Assembly: GCA_029204225.1 (NCBI GenBank)
Contig: CM055111.1
Location: 9,557,000 to 9,620,999 of the forward strand
Source: Diphasiastrum complanatum
Taxonomy: Eukaryota; Streptophyta; Lycopodiopsida; Lycopodiales; Lycopodiaceae
Reading direction: 5' to 3'
Length of the DNA stretch: 64,000 nt
The notes under the pieces are model-generated. The model saw nothing but the letters and a program-made list of their open reading frames with translations. It was not told the DNA's origin and did no database searches. Shown one piece after another: positions 41,571-52,700 of the stretch; within the stretch, counting starts at the first letter, position 1; each line of letters opens with the position of its first letter. A program made the position numbers and the translations under genes.

Positions 41571-43181
41571 ATGTGGATCCTGAAAAACTTTGAATTTTAG
41601 ATTTAATGATATCGTTAAATTTGAGATGTTGCTCCTTTGATAGAGCTTTTGTGAAGTAATATGCTGCAATGTAGTTTGTTCTGCAGAAGATCAATTCTAC
41701 TTCCTTACTGTGCACTTTCTCTCTAATGTAATGATACCTGATTTCTATATGTTTGCTTCAAGAGTGAAATCTTGGACTGAGAGAAAGTGCTATTGTGCTT
41801 TGATTGTCACAATAGATTGTTGTAGAAAGTGTTTGTGTAAGATTGAGGTCTGCAAGCAGTTGCCTGAGCCAGATCGCCTCTTTAGTTGCATTTGTGACAG
41901 CTACGTATTTGGATTCTGTTGATGATAATGCAATTGAGGTCTGCTTCCGGCTGTTCCATGAGATTGGGCCTTGGGTATATAAAAATATAAAATCCATAAG
42001 TTGATTTTCTGGTGTCAACATCTCCTGCCCAATCCGCATCTGTGTAGGCTTCAAGGATGTTGGCAGTTTGGCTACCTTCGTATCAAATGCTGAGAGTTGT
42101 CATTGCTTGGATGTACTTCATGATCTTTGTTAGCGCTTTCCAATGAGTTATGTCTGGATTTGATAGGAACTAGCTGAGTGTAATGACTGAATATGCAAGG
42201 TCTGGTCGCTTGCAGATCATTGCGTACATCAGTGAGCCGATGATGGATTGAAACGGGTAGCGCTTCATCTCCTCCTTTTATGCCTCAATTTGAGGAGATT
42301 GTTCCTTTGATAGCTTTAGTCCAGGGTCGAGTGCAAAGAGATTTGCAGTTGGCCATTCCATGCTTTTCCAACACATTGTTGAGATATCGTTGCTGATTGA
42401 TAATGATCAGTCTGCTGGGTCGATCTCATTGAATTTGGATTCCGAGACAATAGTGGGTTGGACCCATGTCAGTCATCTGGTATTCCTGGGCTAGCATGCA
42501 TTTTGTATCCTTCATCATATTCAGATTATTACTCAATAAGAGTGTATCATCTACATAGAGAGTGATGATGATGAAGTAATCTGATACAGACTTGAAATAG
42601 ACATTCGAGTCTGCTGAGTTTGGAATGAAACCATTCTCTATCAAAAATACGTTGATCTTCTGGAAACAGGCTCTGGGTGACTGTTTCAACCTATAGAGCG
42701 CCTTGTGGATTTGGCATACAAGGTGTTGTTGCTTGCTATTGAGTTCGTATCCCTCTGGCTGCGTCATGTAGATTTCCTCTTCGATGGTTCCATTGAGGAA
42801 AGCGGTTAGGACATCCTTCTGGTGGACTTCAAGATTTATTGCGGTTGCAAAGGATAGGAGTAGGCGGATCGAAGCATGTTTGACGACTGGACTGAAGGTT
42901 TCTGAGTAATCCAGATCTGGAATCTAGGAAAAGCCTTTGGCGACTAGCCTGGCCTTGTAATGATTTAGCCTTCCTTCAATGTCATACTTTGTCTTGAATA
43001 TCCATTTGCATGGAATTGGTTTTAGGTTCTTTGGCAGCTCAATGAGTGTCCATGTGTAATTCTCCATAAGAGAATCGAATTCGGTGTCCATCGTTGCTTT
43101 CCACTGGTCGACATCAGGAGTAGACATCGCCTCAGCAACTGTGTTTAGTTCTTGCATGAAGTAGCAGGCCGGATCATCCAT
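41571..43181 (-). pseudogene. Copia reverse transcriptase and RNase H, broken
   Basis: RT N-terminal part 43181-42924 (WKATMDTEFDSLMENYTW, CKWIFKTKYDIEGRLNHYKA). After a stop, the RT middle at 42767-42426 contains the active site as LYVDDTLLLSNN. RNase H at 42054-41758 (SWNSRKQTSIALSSTESKY, IYCDNQSTIALS) and its tail at 41715-41580 follow. Stops and frameshifts separate the blocks, so no complete polyprotein is encoded, although the YVDD motif is intact. Confidence 0.9.
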
Positions 43182-43339
43182 AAATCTGGATGGAGGTTGT
43201 CTGGACCTGTTCGACCTTCTAGGTTGAACTTCGGTCCTCTGATGTGGGTTGACTCATTGAGGTTCTTGAATTCCAACAGACGATTGCTCTATGTGCCTAA
43301 AAGAGAGAGTGATTGAAAATGTTATGACAATCAACACAC

Positions 43340-43894
43340 GCTCTGATACCACTTTTGGATAAATGAGATTAGGAAGGTGTGAGAGCTCGAAGTTTCGAGA
43401 GACATTGTCGCGGACTGTCACATTCGATAGCTGTTATGGCCATATTTGGTTAAGGACCTAGAATAGTCCTAATATGGTAGACCGGCCCTCCGATATTCAA
43501 GATTGTTGGTCACGCCATGATTTAATTCCATGTCAAGGCTGGTTTGTGACTAATAACCTTGAGAGGACCCAGACACTCTAATTGAGACATATAGGCAGGA
43601 GGACTGCATGAAGAGATGTGATCTATTTATAGCTGACCTGCATGGGGGTTGCATGGTTTCATACACATGACTCTACTCTCTATATAATGAGGTGGGGATT
43701 CTCCCGTCGACATATTGGGTTTAGGTCACCAGTTTCTCTCTTATCCTCTTGCTTCACATGGCATGGCTTGGGGGCTAGATCCAGGTTTGATCTAGGTTTG
43801 GATGGGCGGTTTGGCTCCATTGTTTCTCTTATTGTGTTCTCCTATCCTCATCTTAGGGGCAATCCTTTAGGGTCTTTACATTGGTATCAAAGCC
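43340..43894. mobile_element. LTR-like segment with primer sites facing outward on both sides
   Basis: On the left, 43351-43340 read on the minus strand is TGGTATCAGAGC. On the right, 43882-43894 on the plus strand is TGGTATCAAAGCC preceded by TTTACA, which looks like an LTR end. The 530 bp between contain a TATA-like TCTATTTATAGC near 43620 and a TATATAATG near 43682. It may be a solo LTR of a further family, or a junction of two elements. No coding sequence. Confidence 0.45.
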
Positions 43895-45686
43895 CGACTA
43901 AGATGCAATCTTGGATGGGATGAAGGCAAGCTCTACATCGAATTGGAAGCTTGGAGCACTTGGATTTACATCTGCTGACTTCTTGGAAGATCGATTGGAT
44001 TTTGAACCCACTAGTTCTTGTTTGGAGCAAGCTTTTATCAAGTGCGGTAAAGTGCACTACTTGTTGGATCTTGTGAAAGTTGCTTAGAATTGGTGTTAAA
44101 TTCATTTCCAATTTTTTATTATTTGAGAAACTTCCGAAAGGTGTAGAGGGATTTACATGAGTAAATCTAATTGGTTGATTATTCTCTTTACATTGAGTAG
44201 AATTGAAAACATAACTATATGTGGGCTTAATCAAATTCCCAAGTTTACTTTTCCCTGAAATGTAAAAAAGCTTAATTGCATGATTCCATTCTTGCTTTCA
44301 AAGAATTGTAAATTCTTCAGGAAAGCAAAAGATGATGGACTGATTACTGCAAATAATTGCAAATAGTCATGCATGCTATGAGTTTTCTATAAAGTTTTTT
44401 TTTAAGCTTTGAGGGGATGAGTAGCGTAATGTTGTCCTGGAATTACATGTGGGAGGGTGAATCCATTCACATAACTCATGAAGAGAGATTCTAATAATCC
44501 CATCCTTCAAGAATTATGAAGGGAGCGGAATTTTTTATTCCTCAAAGAAAAAAACAGTTGTCGACCTCGACCAGTTTCTGGTTCTTGACGTGCAATAAAA
44601 AAAAGATTGTAGTTATGGATAGAAACCAGTGTTGAATTCTTGCCTGTCATTTCTTTTTGCTTAAAACTATTGCAGAATCAGTCTAGTGGTTGATTAGATG
44701 CAAGCATGGGGCTCTTCCTTGTAAAAAACCTGCTATCGTTGTCATGAAAATCCAACTATTCTGAATCACTGTGGGGTTGAAGGGGACTGTGTGCATGTAC
44801 CTTGACAACTGGGAGGCGTGATCCTTTGGATCTAGAAATGCAGCAGTTTTATTCTCTAGCAATGGGAGCCATGAAGGTGTTCAGAGCTGTCATTAATTCT
44901 TAACCTATTAATTGAGTAAGAGTTTGAATCAGTGTTTTGAATCTTTTTGCTCCAGTATTTTAATTGAGAACCTATGGACCTTACATACATTCTCACAAGA
45001 TAAGTATTTTATTTGTGGAGAATTTAATGTATTTTAGTGGATGCTATTCTACTACAGTATGGTCTGCAGATGCTTGAGTACAGTTCTTCATTTAATTGGA
45101 TCTCCAATTATCGTAGGAGACAGACAAGTCTATTAAGATGAACGAATGCTATTTTCTTGCATTTGGTGCCAGAAATAGAAGCATTTAACTCAAAAGAGTA
45201 TCTGGGATATTCAGAGTTGAGTTTTAATCATTCTATATCTTAATGATTCTCCTAGATATTCTAGTTAAATGAATTATCATATCTTAGAATTGGTTTCTAA
45301 GGATAGTTGTACTTGAAAGCTTATGAATTATTTGCCAAAGTGGTGAATTATTTTAGATTGTAATTATAATTATTATATTATTTCTTTAACTTTAGTCTCC
45401 TAAGTTAGGTAATATTTCACTTAGGTGGATCATGAAAGTGTTTTGCATGAAGGTGATATTACTAACTTGTGTTGAGTGTGACCTAGTTGTGAAATTTATT
45501 GCTTAGTATATTTTTCAAACTTAAGTTGTACTCCAGAACAGAGATTAACAATTGGAAAATTGATTATCTCTGAGTACTTGTTTGATATGAAAGTCTTGGA
45601 GTCCTCTGGTCTTGAGCTTGCTCCTCCACTTGACTTGACTCCAAACCATCAATGAATTGAATAAGGTGTTGATCCAAAGGTGCTTC
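43895..45686. other. Intergenic, nothing recognised
   Basis: AT-rich, no domain-bearing frame. It could be flanking or internal DNA of the elements on either side. Confidence 0.5.
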
Positions 45687-46512
45687 TGTTAGATTTTTTA
45701 TGCTCAGCCTTAAGCAAATCGTTCAAGTAATGAGCATCCTGAAAAACCGAAGGTCGACTTCATATTTTTGGACCTTCACATTTTTCCCCTTTCTTTTACC
45801 TTAAAACAATTTTTTGGCATCTTCACCTTTTTCGCTCCTTAGAGAAAAATGCACACACTAGCCAAGTGGCCAGAATGCCTTAGAAACCATTCTTAAGGCA
45901 CCTTTTGCTTTTTCGCCTCCTTCGCCTTTTTCCCTTCACAAAAAATGCGACACATTGGCTAAGTGGCCAAAATGCCTTAGAAATCATATTTAAGGCACCT
46001 CCTTTTTCACCTTTTTCACCTTTTTCGCTCTCTTTAAATCTAAGGCACCTTCGCCTTCTTCGCTGCCTTTGGTTTAAAGCACCTTCGACTTCTTCGTTGT
46101 CTTCAGTATAAGGCTGGCCAGAATGCCTTAGAAACCATTCTTAAATGCCTTCAGTATAAGGCTGGCCAGAATGCCTTTTTCTCTTTTTCATCTTTTTCGC
46201 TGCCTTCAGTCTACATGCGCCTTAGGGTAAGGGCACCTTCAGGAGTTGCATACCTTCAGTCTAAGGGCACCATCGGGTATTTCACGTTTTTCGTGTTTTT
46301 GCTACATTGGCTGACCGTTGTCGCCAACTTATCAGCAATCCTAAAAACAGCTGGACAAACCAAATATCCCAAAGGCAGTTAGCGTTACCAACTTTGTACA
46401 TATGCAAAGACTGGCATAAATAGCATTAAAGGCTTGTAAGAAATTTTTTTATTGACACTTGTAAATCTATATATTAGCCGATTCAAACTTTGTAAGTATT
46501 AATTTTTCAACA
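45687..46512 (+). repeat. LTR (plus orientation)
   Basis: About 826 bp, inverted relative to 40665-41560. It has the same minisatellite-like middle, with different numbers of the internal units, and lacks about 50 bp near its 3' end that the other copy has. Confidence 0.82.
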
Positions 46513-46558
46513 GTATTCCGACAGTCATTGTTTCTACCAACGAACTCGTTCAACCATA

Positions 46559-48890
46559 ATGGATCCATCATCTAGTTCATCTCTCATTGACAAACTCGAT
46601 GGAGATAACTACCATCTTTGGAAATTCAAGATGAAGGTTATACTTCTAGCCAAAGAACTGTGGGACATCGTTGATGGCATAGAGCTCAAACCAGAAGGTG
46701 ATGCAGCCGCCATCACCAAGTGGAGATTGAGAGATGGCAAAGCATTTGTCATGATCACCCTCAACATCAAGGACACTCAGATCAGCCACATACGTGCTGC
46801 TCAGACGGCTAAGGATGCATGGGACATCCTAGCAACTCTCTACGACATTAAAGACGTTACTTCCAAACTTCATCTGAGGAAGAAATTCTCCACCCTTAGA
46901 ATGTCTGACGCAGATAGTGTTTCGAGCCACCTCAACACCTTCAAAAATCTTATGGAACAGATGACTGCAACTATCTCAGTCATAGAAGATTCCGATGCAC
47001 TCATGATTTTATTATCGAGTCTACTTGAAGCCTACGAAAATTGGGTAATGGCAATTTTTACCCAAGAGCATCTCACTCTATCAAGAGTAATTTTGCTGCT
47101 CCTATGAGAGGAGATCAGAAGATCAGCATCCTCCTCAGGTTTAGAATCGGATCCTCAGGCTCTATATTCAAAAAATCAGAAGTTCAGATCCAAGAGGTCT
47201 ACAAAGTCAGGCTCTACTGACAAGAAGAGCAACATGCAATCTGGACCAAATTTTGGTTCAGGATCGAATTCAAGCTCTTCATCATTCCAACCAGCACAGA
47301 AACTTTTCTGCAGATACTGTAAGAGGACTGGCCACAAAATCAAGGACTGCCAAACTTTGAATTTCAACAACAAAAAGAAGAATCAGTTCCAACAACAAGC
47401 ACATAGTGCTAAAGCCAGTCACTCAAATCAAGAAGAAGAAGAAGATGATGATGAATTAGCAGCTTGCATGACCAAAGTCGGAAAACAACAGGATATCGAT
47501 TTCTGGTATCTAGACTCCGGAGCAACTCAACACATGACTCACCATCACGACTGGTTCAAAGACTACAAGTCATTCACCCACTCTCAAGTTGTGCAACTTG
47601 GAGACAACTCATCGCATTCAATCAAAGGTGAAGGAACAGTCAGAGTTGAACTCAAAAGAGGTGAAGTCAAGTTGTTGTCCAACGTTCTCCACATTCCAAA
47701 TCTGACCAAGAATCTACTCTTAGTTAGCAGAATCACCGATTCAGGTCGAAGGGTTGAATTTGATACAAAAGACAACACAATTCTTGACAAATCCCTGAAG
47801 GTTCTAGCCTACAGAAGGAGAAGCGGCTATTTGTACAAACTCAGCCATTGCTATTCTTAACAATCAAGCTCTTCACACAACCACTTCTGATATGTTGTGA
47901 CATTTCAAACTTGGCCATCTTAGCTTCAACAATATTCAGCAAATGTCAGCTCAAAGTCTAGTACAAGACCTGCCTTCAGTCAGCAAGCCAGCTTCTCCTT
48001 GCGAAAGTTGTATTATCAGCAAACATGCTAGAAGTCCCTTCAGTTCAGACTCAGTTCACACATCCAATGGCTTGCTTGACCTTGTACACAGTGACATTTG
48101 TGGCCCGATGCAGACTGCTTTCACAGGGGGAGCTCTCTATTTCCTAACCTTCATCGACGACTTCTCTCGAAGGACTGCAACCTATTATCTGAAGAACAAG
48201 TCCGAAGCATTCAAGTCTTTCATGCAGTTCAAGGCATTTGCAGAGAACCAGACCTAGAGGAAGATCAAGGTGCTATGCATAGATGGAGGAAAAAAGTACA
48301 TCTCCACAGAATTCAAGGAGTTCTGCAAGGCCAACGGGATACTTCAACAATACACAACCAGCTACTCACCTTAGTCCAATGGTGTAGCTGAGAGGAAGAA
48401 CCAGACACTCATCAAGAGTGCCAAGAGTATGATGGCCCATGCCTCTCTTCCAAAGAAATTCTGGTCAGAGGCTATTACTACAGCTGCCTACTTGCAGAAT
48501 TGATCCATCACCAAAGCCTTGAACAACAAGACACCTTATGAGGTGTGGATAGGATCAAAACCATCACTCAAACATATTTGAGTGTTTGGATGCATCGCAT
48601 TCGCTCAGATCCTTGAGGATCTAAGAAGAAAGCTAGATAACAAGAGCAGAAAAATGATCTTCATCGGCTATTCCCCATACCACAAGGCATACAAGCTCTA
48701 CAATTTGGATACCGAGAAGGCATTCACCAGTAGAGATGTCATTTTCGTGGAAGACCAGTTCAACGACCACAAAGAAAAAGCTGCTGATAATTCAGACTCA
48801 CGGATCGTGCAACCAGTCAATTTCGATCTAGAGAGTCAACTGTAGAATCTCGAAACTGACTCACACAATCATCAAGAAATTCAATGGCGA
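46559..48890 (+). pseudogene. Copia gag-protease-integrase, broken
   Basis: Gag from the ATG at 46559 (DKLDGDNYHLWKFKMKVILL) runs to 47107, where a stop/frameshift interrupts it. The frame at 47234-47860 has the zinc knuckle CRYCKRTGHKIKDC, the protease motif WYLDSGATQHMT, and the spacer ending in the integrase N-terminal region (GYLYKLSH). Integrase follows with the zinc finger FKLGHLS...CESCIISKH (part of its HHCC), then LVHSDICGPM, FIDDFSR, a TAG stop at 48255, IDGGKKYISTEF, and NGVAERKNQTL after another stop. Further stops lie near 48500 and 48580. The C-terminal part at 48582-48845 (KMIFIGYSPYHKAYKLYN) is still open. RT is absent. Confidence 0.9.
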
Positions 48891-48900
48891 TGACTTTCAC

Positions 48901-49719
48901 AAAAAAGTCATTATTCCAATGGATCCCTCCATCTCATTTTTAAATCCTTCACCCTTATAACCAGTTCTATCCAACTCTAGAGTTCCATATCTTAGGGCCT
49001 CTTTGCATGAACAAAAATTTGGCCTGTTCTTGAAGTCAAGAACGGGGGTCGGGCTGCAACATATTCTGTTGCATGGGTCGGCCTCTTCAACGACTCTTTC
49101 CTCCTCTTGAGTTGGTCGGTCAGCCTAGAACTCGTCCTCACATGCTCTGCAAAGTATCATAGTGTCTATGGAGTAGATTTTTGGTGATACACCTGTTACA
49201 GCAGGTTCATGGTAGTTGGTAGACTCGATCAGCAGGTAAGAACGGGTGAAATGCACGAAGATGAAAGGTGCTAACATGTGAAGCAGATTTATGAGAACCG
49301 GTGGTGTGATCCAAGGATGAGATTACATCAGAATGGGTAACGCGTTTACATGTGAAGAGGCCCTTAGACACACTTGTTCACCGTTAGCGCGGGGTCTTTT
49401 GGATGCTTGTGGGTGCACGTAAAGGCTTTTGGAAATGGTCCTTAGAGGCAAGGCCCAAAAAGGGATCTTCCTTGTATCCCTTGATATTTTGCTCTCTGAT
49501 CTTTCTCTTCGTTGTTTTTCTGCTCCTCCTTGCCGCCATCGCCATCGCCATCGCCATCGCCATCGCATCGCCTTTTATGTATAAGCATTCGAGGTTTGTT
49601 GGAGTTTCCTTCTTCTGTTTCTGGGATCTGAAGGCCGACTGCGAGGCTAGTGTTCAATGACATGAGCCTGTCTGTGTTGATGGCATCTTAGGGTTTAGAA
49701 AAGGAACAGCAGAGCGATC
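48901..49719 (+). promoter_or_regulatory. Promoter and 5' UTR region of the RIK gene
   Basis: Between the end of the copia relic and the RIK start codon. The last 350 bp become pyrimidine-rich on the plus strand and carry a GCCATC hexamer run at 49535-49566. This is typical of a plant leader. No TATA box could be chosen with confidence. The retrotransposon ends only about 800 bp upstream of the start codon. Confidence 0.45.
49535..49566. repeat. GCCATC hexamer repeat
   Basis: About five copies of GCCATC in the probable 5' leader of the RIK gene. Confidence 0.9.
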
Positions 49720-49754
49720 ATGGGCGAGGACGCGGCATCTGTGACGCGACAAAG
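49720..49754 (+). CDS. RIK: RIK exon 1
   Basis: ATGGGCGAGGACGC start, peptide MGEDAASVTRQ plus two bases of an Arg codon; donor AAAG|GTTTTC. The split codon joins exon 2 to give RQRKKRKWDQ, which supports this start. Confidence 0.85.
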
Positions 49755-52700
49755 GTTTTCAGCTCAGTTTTCCTGTCCCTTCTTGGCTTGCGCTGCTTAA
49801 TTTGTTGTTGTCCTTTAAAGCTTGAGCTTATCACCATCCAGAAGAAACTCTTAGAATACTCGCATTAGGGTTTACTCGCAGTATTAGGATTTTCCACGCA
49901 CTGATGCGTATGATGAGAGGCCATATCAGGGCCGATGCGGAACCAATCCAATCTTTATGAACTCCGTCTAGGTGTCAGTGGACACCGCAAATCACATGAT
50001 GGAACTCATACTTTACTTGCTTGTAACATAGCAGGAACCTCCAGCCTATAGATCTGGTCGAGTTTTTCCTTTTGTTCAACCTTTTTGACAAAACTAAATC
50101 CTGATTTATTGAGGTTTTCAGGATACCTTGCAAAAAAACCATGATTGCAAGCGAGCTGCGATGTCAGACTTTGACAGTTCGTAACATCATGAACTTGATT
50201 GAGGGGGTCTATGTTGCACAGAGCACTTACTTGACACGGACCATACTGTTTCCAGGGCCGTTTGGTGGCTTATTTGTAACCTAACTTCAACTAAGAAACC
50301 TAGGTAGTTTACTTCAGCAAGTTCCCCTACTCTTGAGATTCTTTCCGGAAATATTCTTAAAACTGACTATATTTTCTAGGGTACGAATTCATGCCGCATT
50401 ATTAGTAGGGCAAGTTACCAACATATAGAATTCAGGCCTCCTTAGGTTAAAAAAGTTACTGCCAACTTAGCTTGTCTTAAAGTGGTGGTTTTTTCAGCTT
50501 TTAGATTTAAATATTGAAAGTTCTCTTTCTTTCATATGCCCATCTGAATCGTTCACATTTATCTTAGATCTTGTTATCTGAAAGACAATCAGCAAGATCA
50601 TTTTCTTGCAAAATGGGAAAAACCAAGCTGTTCTTCTATTCATTTTAGAGAGCACAGAAAGTATGATACTTTCATCTCTCACTAGCATTTCATTATTCCT
50701 TCTCTAGGACACTCTTTTTAGAATGTCTCATAGAACAATGATGTGCACCTATAGGATTCAAACCACCACATATCCTTTTTCAGTAAATTATTTATTGTTC
50801 TAGTACAGTAATTAAGGCTGAACATTGAATTTAATGGCAAGGATATTAGGATGCCATGTACATGAAGAACATCATGTGATAGGCATGTGACATTGGGCAA
50901 AAAGTAAGCAAATCTCCACCTTTTATGTAATATTGTTGAGAATTCCAATGCCATTTTGGTATTTGACTAGGCTTGACTTCGTTCGAGCCAATGTTTCACT
51001 GAAATGCGTTTCATTCATTGAAACTCTGTTTCGAAAAGTCCGATTTAAATGAACCGTTCAAATCATTTTAAAATCAGAGCAAAAAAAAAAAACTTGATAA
51101 TGTGTGTGTGAAAGTATGGCATATAAGACTTAAATCAGAACTCAGTAGGGAATAGTAGAATTATGAATACCTTGTGCATGTGCATTGTGTGATGTATCTC
51201 AATGTCTCATTGAGTCTTGAGTCATTCAAGTGTGTCGATCACCAATTGTTTATATTGTCATTGTATAGAGCTATAATCACTGTCTAGACACTTAAACAAC
51301 ACTTGGTTTTCCTTCAACAAAAGGCTAGGAATAAAACAAGCAAAAAAAAAAGTCTATTCGAAAAGGTCCACGAAACATTGTTTCGAGCATTGTGCATAAC
51401 TAGATTTTCTTGAACTCCGGTTATCAATTTTCTCAGGTGTCTTCTCAATCATTTCTATACTTACCTTCATCAGCATGATATGTTTACTCTTTGTGCATTT
51501 TCTAGGAAAAAACGTAAGTGGGATCAGCCAGCAGAAGCTGTGCCTGCGGCTTTGACGCTTCCAACCATGCTCCCATTCAATGCTGTCAGTGGGCTTGCAG
51601 CCATGGGATTTCCAGGGATGTTCGCTCCTGTTGGCATGTTCCCTACTTTAGCTGCGACAGCAGCACTTCCATCCACTGCACAAGCCGCCCCAGTTTTAGC
51701 AGCTGTTCAACAGCAAAATGCTGCGGCAATTGTTCAAAAAATCAACCAGGTAGTTTCCAGCTCTTAAGCAACATGGAGGTCTTGTTTCCAGCATGTTGTT
51801 TTGAATGTTTTCAATTTTATGCTGTGCTTGTCGTAACATCTTGATCACATTGATATTATTAATGCTGACTTCTCTGACATCAATGGTTTTCATTGCTTGA
51901 TGATATTTGATTTTTTCAAGTCTATGAAAACATTTATGTCGGCCCAAAAAATGATAGCTATTCATATTTTGCATTAGATGTTCTTATACAATGTCTTGGC
52001 AGCATTTTTTAAGCATCGCTATGAAATCATTGTTACTTCAGTTATTTGGATATGGTAAATGATTTTTGACGAAAATTTATTGGCAATTGTTGTGCGAAAT
52101 GGTAGGGTGACGTTCTTGGAATTTTAAAAGGGATGGTGGAGGGTTGGTAGAAATTGTCAATTGGAATTGCTAGTTTGTTTGCATTATCTCACTCTCATCC
52201 CAAAGCACTACTCACAGTTCATAATTGCTTGAAGTTTGGCATTCTGAATATAAAATGCGTTGCAACTAAAAACTTCTCATTGAAGATTTGATAATTGTAT
52301 TTCTTTGGAATTTCTACATCGACATTAATATCTATTCAAGGAAAGTTGGATGGCCAAAGGAGGGCGGACAAATGTTATTCAAAGTTTGTTTCACATTAAA
52401 TGCCCATGGAAGAGCACCTGTTTACATATTGTTGTGTTGAAGCGATTTATTTGTATGAGCATGTGTTATCACCTTAAATCGTTTTTTTAATATTGTCATC
52501 ATTCATGCGACAATTAGCATTTATGCACATTTGTTGGCATTATCAGTGCTATGTATTTTTGCAATAGTCATTATCAGAATGTAACATGGTCGACATGGTA
52601 TGGATGTTGCTAAAGGGTCAATGTGACTAATTATACATTCTTTAGAGTGGTCGAGATTCGAGAGGGAAAAATGCATAAGGTGACCATAGTTTCATTGAAA

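Larger units (their letters stand above)
40665..43185 (-). mobile_element. 3' half of a copia element (RT, RNase H, 3' LTR)
   Basis: On the minus strand: RT, RNase H, a polypurine tract TAAGGGGGAG (41570-41561), and an LTR (41560-40665). The LTR resembles that at 45687-46512 on the plus strand (about 90% over the first 100 bp). The 5' half is absent here. No target duplication could be assigned. Confidence 0.85.
45687..48900 (+). mobile_element. 5' half of a copia element (LTR, gag, protease, integrase)
   Basis: LTR 45687-46512 (TGTTAGATTT to TTCAACA), then gag, protease and integrase on the plus strand to about 48890, where similarity stops before any RT. No RT, RNase H or 3' LTR follows. 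The LTR family is the same as that of the minus-strand 3' half at 40665-43185, so the two fragments together would make one whole element. The primer site after this LTR is degenerate (CAGTATTCCGAC). Confidence 0.88.
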
